Position numbers and translations under genes: made by a program. A stretch of 64,000 bases of DNA from JAFDVL01 sp031409955 (GTDB lineage: Bacteria; Acidobacteriota; Blastocatellia; RBC074), in the NCBI GenBank assembly GCA_031409955.1, contig JANNYF010000301.1:19867-83866 (forward strand), read 5' to 3'. The notes below the pieces were generated by a model, which worked only from the letters and a program-made list of their open reading frames with translations, was not told the DNA's origin and did not search any database. Numbering within the stretch: the stretch's first letter is position 1; every line of letters starts with the position of its first letter. Below are positions 59,335-64,000 of the stretch, one piece after another.

Positions 59335-59528
59335 AGTCGTTTCTCCAATTCCACTCACCCAATTGAATACATGGGGACGGTGACAGGAAAGGATTAAAGC
59401 CCGCAAGTTTCCGGGAATGATGATGAGTTGCTGATAGTTGCCGTGACAAGTGGAAGGGCGAGCAGGTTCCAACTAAGCAAGCGAATGGTTAGCAAACGAA
59501 TTGCAATTACTTTGGGATGAAACGCGAC

Positions 59529-59561
59529 GAAAAAACAAAAGCCCGACGGTGACATCGGGCT
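59529..59561 (-). terminator. rho-independent terminator of the ABC transporter operon
   Basis: Arms AGCCCGA (59540-59546) and TCGGGCT (59555-59561), followed in the minus direction by TTTTGTTTTTTC. It lies about 35 bases after the ATPase stop, showing that the operon ends without a permease gene. Confidence 0.88.
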
Positions 59562-59594
59562 GAAGAGATAGTCAGGAGGTGGAATAGAACGTAG

Positions 59595-60293
59595 CTACAA
59601 ACCTTTGCTCTCTTCGACAATCGTGCCGTCGAAAAGGTGAATCGTGCGATCTGCGTAGCGCGAAAACCGCGTATCGTGTGTGACCATGCAAATCGTCGCG
59701 CCGCCCTGATGCAATTCGCGCATCAACTCCATCACCGCTTCACCGTTCTTGGAATCCAGGTTTCCGGTTGGCTCATCCGCCATCAAAATCAACGGCTGCC
59801 CAACAATGGCGCGGGCGACGGCGACACGTTGTTGTTGACCGCCGGAAAGCTGGGAGGGCAAATGCTTCGCGCGATGCGCCATGCCGACGCGTTCCAGCGC
59901 TTCGTTGACGCGTTGCTTGCGCTCGACGGACGGCATCCCGCGATAGGTCAGCGGCAATTCGACGTTTTCATACACGCTCAAATCGCCAATCAAATTGAAG
60001 CTCTGGAAGATGAAGCCGACTTCACGGTTGCGGATACGAGCGCGATCCGACAGCGTCAGGTTTTCGACCGATTTGCCGTTGAGCCAATAGTTGCCGCCCG
60101 ACGGCGAATCAAGCAAACCCAAAATCGAAAGCAGCGTAGATTTGCCGCAGCCCGACGGCCCAGCTATCGAAACGAATTCGCCGTTTTCAATTTCCAGGTG
60201 AATGTTCGCCAGCGCGTGCGTTTCGACCTCGTCGGTCAAAAACACTTTGTTGACGCTTTCGAGCTTGAGTAGTGATTGGGTGGATGAAGCCAT
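59595..60293 (-). CDS. ABC transporter ATP-binding protein (MacB/LolD type)
   Basis: 232 residues. Walker A GPSGCGKSTLLS (about 41-52), Q-loop FIFQSFNLI, signature LSGGQQQRVAVARA (about 142), Walker B ILMADEPTGNLDS and switch His in VTHDTRFS. The closeness of the D-loop and the overall length match the MacB/FtsE/LolD group that powers export or lipoprotein release. It is 16 bp downstream of the HlyD-type adaptor gene and followed by a terminator, so the permease must be encoded elsewhere. GAGGG precedes the ATG. Confidence 0.95.
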   Translation of the reverse strand: MASSTQSLLKLESVNKVFLTDEVETHALANIHLEIENGEFVSIAGPSGCGKSTLLSILGLLDSPSGGNYWLNGKSVENLTLSDRARIRNREVGFIFQSFNLIGDLSVYENVELPLTYRGMPSVERKQRVNEALERVGMAHRAKHLPSQLSGGQQQRVAVARAIVGQPLILMADEPTGNLDSKNGEAVMELMRELHQGGATICMVTHDTRFSRYADRTIHLFDGTIVEESKGL

Positions 60294-60308
60294 AGTGTCC
60301 CTCTGATG

Positions 60309-61568
60309 TTATCTATTCAATCGAATGCGATTGACGGAGTCATACTGCGAAGTGTCGGACAGAATCACTTGATCGCCGACATTCAAACCTTCTAAAACCT
60401 CAATGAAATTGACCGAGCTGCGGCCCAGCTTGACGGGCACGCGCACCGCCTCTTTGCCATCGGGCAACAATTTGAAGAGCGTGATGTTCGATTGCTCTTG
60501 CCCGAACGCCGGGCGATTCACATACAGCACATCTTTCAGGCGTTCGAGTTCAATCGTACCATCCACGCTTAAATCAGGCCGCGCCCCTTTGGGCAAATCG
60601 CCCAGCAATTGCACCTCAACGGTCACAGTTCCCTGTTGCGCCGTCGGCGCAATGCGCATCACGCTGCCTTCGATGATGCCGTTGCGCGTGTCAATCTCGG
60701 CGCGTTGTCCCACGATGATGTCCTTGGTTTGCGTTTCGGCGACGCGGACTTCGGCTTTGAGGCGCGTCGGATCAATCACGCGCGCGAGGTTGGTGCCTTG
60801 TGTGACCTGTTGACCTTCCTGAATGGCGACTTCCTGCACGACGCCGTTGACACCCGCGCGAACTTTCAACGAATCAAGCTGCCCCCGGCGCAGTTCGTAC
60901 AGAGCTTTGTATTGTTGGACGCGCGCTTCGTACACTTGCACTTGCGCCTTGATCGCGTCATCCACAATATTCAAGCGTTGGTTTTCAATCTTATCCCGAT
61001 TCGCCAGCGTGTCGGCGCGACCGCGCGACAGCTTGGCATTCAAATCTGAAAGGAGTCCTTCTTTGGCTAGAATTTCGTCGCGTTCGGCTTGCATCCTGGC
61101 CTGCTGATAATCCGACGTGACGGTCGCCGCTTGTGATTGTTGAGTAAGCCGATTGCTTTGCAACTGCACTTTTTGATTGGCTAATTCCGCCTCTGCGCCC
61201 CGTAATTGATTCATGGCATCCAGCGCATCGCGTTCTAATTCCGGGTTGCTCATCTCAATGATGATGGTATCGGTTTTGACAATCGCGCCGGGTTTGACGT
61301 GACGCTTTTCGATGCGCCCATTGGTCACGGCAGGAATCCAGCGAATCTCTTCAGGAATAAGTGTGCCAATGCCTTTTACGTTGCGCACCATCTCACCGCG
61401 TTTGACTTCGCCCGGCCAAACCGTGCCCCATTCGACGCTCGGCGCAGCGGGTTTCAGCTTCGATAATGCGACCGAAGCGCCACCAATCACGGCTAAGGCG
61501 ATGACCACATAAAGGGCGCGTTTGAGCTTTTTGTTACGCGCTACTGATTTACCTCTCGGAACGTCCAT
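60309..61568 (-). CDS. HlyD/MacA-type periplasmic adaptor
   Basis: 419 residues from ATG 61568 (GGAG six bases upstream). N-terminal membrane anchor about 18-38 (ALYVVIALAVIGGASVAL), barrel-sandwich/lipoyl halves (RIEKRHVKPGAIVKTDTIII and AGVNGVVQEVAIQEGQQVTQ), a long coiled-coil hairpin between them (about 120-225), then a beta-barrel and membrane-proximal domain. It bridges an inner-membrane pump and a TolC-like channel; the TolC-like protein at 17629 is a candidate partner only by family logic. Confidence 0.9.
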   Translation of the reverse strand: MDVPRGKSVARNKKLKRALYVVIALAVIGGASVALSKLKPAAPSVEWGTVWPGEVKRGEMVRNVKGIGTLIPEEIRWIPAVTNGRIEKRHVKPGAIVKTDTIIIEMSNPELERDALDAMNQLRGAEAELANQKVQLQSNRLTQQSQAATVTSDYQQARMQAERDEILAKEGLLSDLNAKLSRGRADTLANRDKIENQRLNIVDDAIKAQVQVYEARVQQYKALYELRRGQLDSLKVRAGVNGVVQEVAIQEGQQVTQGTNLARVIDPTRLKAEVRVAETQTKDIIVGQRAEIDTRNGIIEGSVMRIAPTAQQGTVTVEVQLLGDLPKGARPDLSVDGTIELERLKDVLYVNRPAFGQEQSNITLFKLLPDGKEAVRVPVKLGRSSVNFIEVLEGLNVGDQVILSDTSQYDSVNRIRLNR

Positions 61569-61584
61569 AATGTACTCCACTGCT

Positions 61585-61614
61585 GTTATACCAAATGCTA
61601 TGCCAGAGTGTAAA
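61585..61614 (-). promoter_or_regulatory. candidate promoter of the adaptor-ATPase operon
   Basis: On the minus strand, TTTACA (61614-61609), an 18-base spacer and TATAAC (61590-61585), each one base from consensus, lie about 17 bases before the adaptor ATG. Confidence 0.5.
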
Positions 61615-61719
61615 AGCTTGATTTATTGGGATTTTACGCCGTTTGGCCGAAAGATAAAGAGTGGGGCGTGTTCGCTGCTGGGAATCACTTTTCCCAAAAG
61701 CGGACATTGCAATGCGCTC

Positions 61720-61749
61720 TTGCTCTTCACAGTTCATCAGGGCTACACT
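61720..61749 (+). promoter_or_regulatory. candidate promoter of the metalloprotease gene
   Basis: TTGCTC (61720-61725), an 18-base spacer and TACACT (61744-61749) precede the ATG by 46 bases. Only a moderate match to consensus. Confidence 0.35.
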
Positions 61750-61795
61750 TCACACCCTCAACGAAAATCTTTCCATTTAACGAGGAGTCTGAATC

Positions 61796-64000
61796 ATGAA
61801 ACAAATTGTCCTTTGCCTCATCGCCTGTTTCGCTTGCAGTCTCGCAGCGCTGGCGCAAGATACGCCGACACCGCCCGCGACACAAGCACCAACGGGAGGC
61901 GGTTTCCCCGGCCTTGCCGGTCGTGAGCCGGAAATTAGACCTTACGAACGTGTCATCACCAAAGACGCCAAATCGGATGAAGGCCTCTTTACCGTGCATC
62001 GCATCAAAGAAAAGGTATTTTACGAAATTCCCAAGAACCAACTGAACAAAGAATTTTTGTGGGTCACGCAAATTGCCAAAACCACCAACGGCGTCGGCTA
62101 CGGCGGTCAGGCCATGGGCAACCGCGTCGTGCGGTGGGAACGCCGCGACAATCGTGTGTTGCTACGCAATGTGAATTACCAGGTCGTCGCCGATCCCAAA
62201 CAACCGATTGCGCGCGCCGTGCAAGCCGCCAACAACGACGCGATCATTATGTCGTTCTTCATCGAAGCGCTTGGCAAAGACGATGCGCCCGTGATTGATG
62301 TCACGCGTTTGTTTACTTCTGAAGTTGCGGAACTCACCGCCAAATCACGGCTGCGTGCGCGCCTCTTCGATGCTTCGCGGTCATTTGTGGAACGCGTCGC
62401 GTCATATCCCGAAAACATCGAAGCCGAAGCCACGCACACCTTCAGCAATCCGCCTGATCCCACGCCAACACTGCCGACGGGGCCACCGAATCCGTTTGCA
62501 GGCGCAGGTATGGGAACGGGCAGCGCTTCCATCGTGATGCACTTTTCGATGGTGAAATTGCCGGAAAACCCGATGAAGCCGCGCTTGTTCGATGAGCGCG
62601 TTGGATACTTTTCCGTCCGGCAAATGGATTACAGCGTAGACGAGCATCGCGCGCCGGAACGCACGTACATCACACGTTGGCGTTTGGATAAGAAAGACCC
62701 GAATGCGGATGTCTCGGAGCCGGTCAAACCCATCGTGTACTACATTGACGCCGCGACACCGACCAAGTTGGTTCCGTACATCAAACGCGGCGTCGAGCAA
62801 TGGCAAGTGGCGTTTGAAGCCGCCGGTTTCAAGAACGCGATCATCGCCAAAGAACAACCGAAAGACGATCCTGATTTCAGTCCCGAAGACGCGCGTTATT
62901 CGGTCATTCGCTGGCTGCCTTCGACGATTGAAAACGCTTCGGGGCCGCATGTTCACGATCCGCGCACGGGCGAGATTCTGGAATCCGACATTCAGATGTA
63001 CCACAACATCATGAACCTGCAACGTTCGTGGTACTTCACGCAAGTCGGCCCGCTTGATCCGCGCGCGAAGAAGCTGCCGTTGCCCGATGATTTAATGGGC
63101 GAATTGGTCGAGTACGTCGTCGCGCACGAAGTCGGTCACACGCTCGGCTTCCAGCACAACATGAAAGCCAGTTCAACCTATCCGGCAGAAAAAGTCCGCG
63201 ACAAAGAATGGGTCAAGAAAATGGGGCATACGCCAACCTTGATGGACTATTCGCGCTTCAATTACGTGGCGCAGCCGGAAGACGGCATCGCGTTGAAAGA
63301 TTTGATCCCTGGCATTGGCCCCTACGACAAATGGGCGACCAAATGGGGCTATGCAGAAATGCGCGATTGCAAGACGGCGGATGACGAAAAGAAAACGCTC
63401 AACGAATGGGCGAAGGAACAGGACAAGACGCCCTGGCTGCGGTTTTCTACCGCGCGCGCGCTTGGGACTGACCCCGGCGATCAAACCGAAGCGGTCGGCG
63501 ATGCCGACGCGGTTTATGCGACGACGTATGGCTTGAAGAATCTGAAACGCGTCGCCGCAATGTTGCTGCCTGCGACAACCCAATCCGGCGAGCCGTACGA
63601 TGATTTGTCTGAGTTGTATTCGCGCATGCTGGGACAATGGTCGAACGAGTTGCGACACGTTGTCCCGATTGTGGGCGGATTTAATTCGCAGCAAAAACAC
63701 GGCGGGCAGGAAGGCGTTCGGTTCACGCTTGTACCCAAAGACAAACAAATGGCAGCGGTCAAATTCCTCAACGAAAATGCTTTTGCTACGCCGACCTGGG
63801 CGCTGAATCCAGAAATCCTGCGTCGGATCGAACCGAACGGCGCGTTAGATCGGATCAAAGGCGCACAGTCTTCGATCCTGAGTTCCCTGCTCAGCAATGC
63901 CCGCCTCGCCCGCCTGAATGAGCAGGAAGCAATTGACGGCGCGGCGGCGTATCGTCCGGTTGATTTCCTGACCGACGTGCGCAAAGGCGTCTTCGCCGAA
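61796..64000 (+). CDS. zinc-dependent metalloprotease, DUF5117/DUF5118 type, 3' end outside the window
   Basis: 735 codons visible. Signal peptide MKQIVLCLIACFACSLAALA (then Q) and a Pro/Thr-rich linker. DUF5118/5117-like region about 45-400 (FTVHRIKEKVFYEIPKNQLN; ERRDNRVLLRNVNYQVVADP). Zinc site HExxHxxGxxH in VVAHEVGHTLGFQHN (first His about 444), followed by TLMDYSRFNYVAQ, a Met-turn-like segment. Probably a periplasmic or secreted gluzincin/metzincin-type peptidase. GAGGAG lies eight bases before the ATG. It diverges from the adaptor gene. Confidence 0.92.
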   Translation, partial: MKQIVLCLIACFACSLAALAQDTPTPPATQAPTGGGFPGLAGREPEIRPYERVITKDAKSDEGLFTVHRIKEKVFYEIPKNQLNKEFLWVTQIAKTTNGVGYGGQAMGNRVVRWERRDNRVLLRNVNYQVVADPKQPIARAVQAANNDAIIMSFFIEALGKDDAPVIDVTRLFTSEVAELTAKSRLRARLFDASRSFVERVASYPENIEAEATHTFSNPPDPTPTLPTGPPNPFAGAGMGTGSASIVMHFSMVKLPENPMKPRLFDERVGYFSVRQMDYSVDEHRAPERTYITRWRLDKKDPNADVSEPVKPIVYYIDAATPTKLVPYIKRGVEQWQVAFEAAGFKNAIIAKEQPKDDPDFSPEDARYSVIRWLPSTIENASGPHVHDPRTGEILESDIQMYHNIMNLQRSWYFTQVGPLDPRAKKLPLPDDLMGELVEYVVAHEVGHTLGFQHNMKASSTYPAEKVRDKEWVKKMGHTPTLMDYSRFNYVAQPEDGIALKDLIPGIGPYDKWATKWGYAEMRDCKTADDEKKTLNEWAKEQDKTPWLRFSTARALGTDPGDQTEAVGDADAVYATTYGLKNLKRVAAMLLPATTQSGEPYDDLSELYSRMLGQWSNELRHVVPIVGGFNSQQKHGGQEGVRFTLVPKDKQMAAVKFLNENAFATPTWALNPEILRRIEPNGALDRIKGAQSSILSSLLSNARLARLNEQEAIDGAAAYRPVDFLTDVRKGVFAE

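Overview
The window reads as chromosome of an Acidobacteriota bacterium, most likely of the Blastocatellia type. This is inferred from the combination of Oar-like TonB-dependent receptors carrying an N-terminal carboxypeptidase-regulatory domain, an ECF sigma factor paired with a Ser/Thr kinase that ends in TolB-type propeller repeats, a zinc metalloprotease of the DUF5117 type, secreted subtilases, and many extragenic palindromes. No phage, plasmid, insertion sequence, RNA gene or CRISPR array was recognised.

Layout. 1-2.1 kb: 5' part of a TonB-dependent receptor behind a zinc-ribbon membrane protein. 2.1-4.2 kb: small membrane protein, Uma2-like nuclease, heme A synthase. 4.3-11.1 kb (minus strand): fatty-acid and phospholipid operon yceD-rpmF-plsX-fabH-fabD-hicB-like-fabG-acpP-fabF, starting from a consensus sigma-70-type promoter. 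11.2-17.4 kb (plus strand): arginine cluster argC-argB-AIG2-argD-argA-like-dsbD N domain-argJ, whose promoter overlaps the -35 box of the fab operon promoter. 17.6-21.4 kb: TolC-like protein, response regulator, ATP-grasp ligase. 21.4-25 kb: sigma factor and kinase. 25.3-29.2 kb: Oar-like receptor followed by the in-frame tail of a second, lost receptor. 29.4-33.1 kb: Mrr-N nuclease-like protein, prolyl oligopeptidase, ppGpp-hydrolase-like HD protein. 33.2-38.7 kb: CHAT protease/NB-ARC/TPR protein with a DUF900 alpha/beta hydrolase. 38.9-42.3 kb: lipase, wax ester synthase, small phosphatase, ParB-like and YgiT-like proteins. 42.4-45.6 kb: self-sufficient P450-reductase fusion. 45.7-50.1 kb: acetyltransferase, phasin-like protein, PhaR-like regulator, fused E1 dehydrogenase. 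50.3-52.5 kb: GGDEF-EAL protein. 52.6-59.3 kb: three tandem secreted subtilases with C-terminal hexapeptide repeats. 59.6-64 kb: ABC ATPase, HlyD-type adaptor, and the 5' part of a metalloprotease.

Three things stand out. First, the CHAT-NB-ARC-TPR and DUF900 hydrolase pair looks like an uncharacterised sensor, protease and lipase/esterase module. Second, the subtilase trio carries unusually regular [LIMF][GA]xGx[ILV] hexads, a shared motif before the propeptide, a shared C-terminal motif and a similar upstream DNA element. Third, the window is studded with palindromes whose arms are tandem 7-, 9- or 10-mers. They abut or supply stop codons of several genes, and some lie in frame inside coding regions: the P450-reductase linker, the CHAT protein and the ArgJ N-terminus.

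Starts were moved from the longest open frame to the start best supported by a ribosome binding site or family alignment. Domain calls rest on motifs read by eye; no database search was run.
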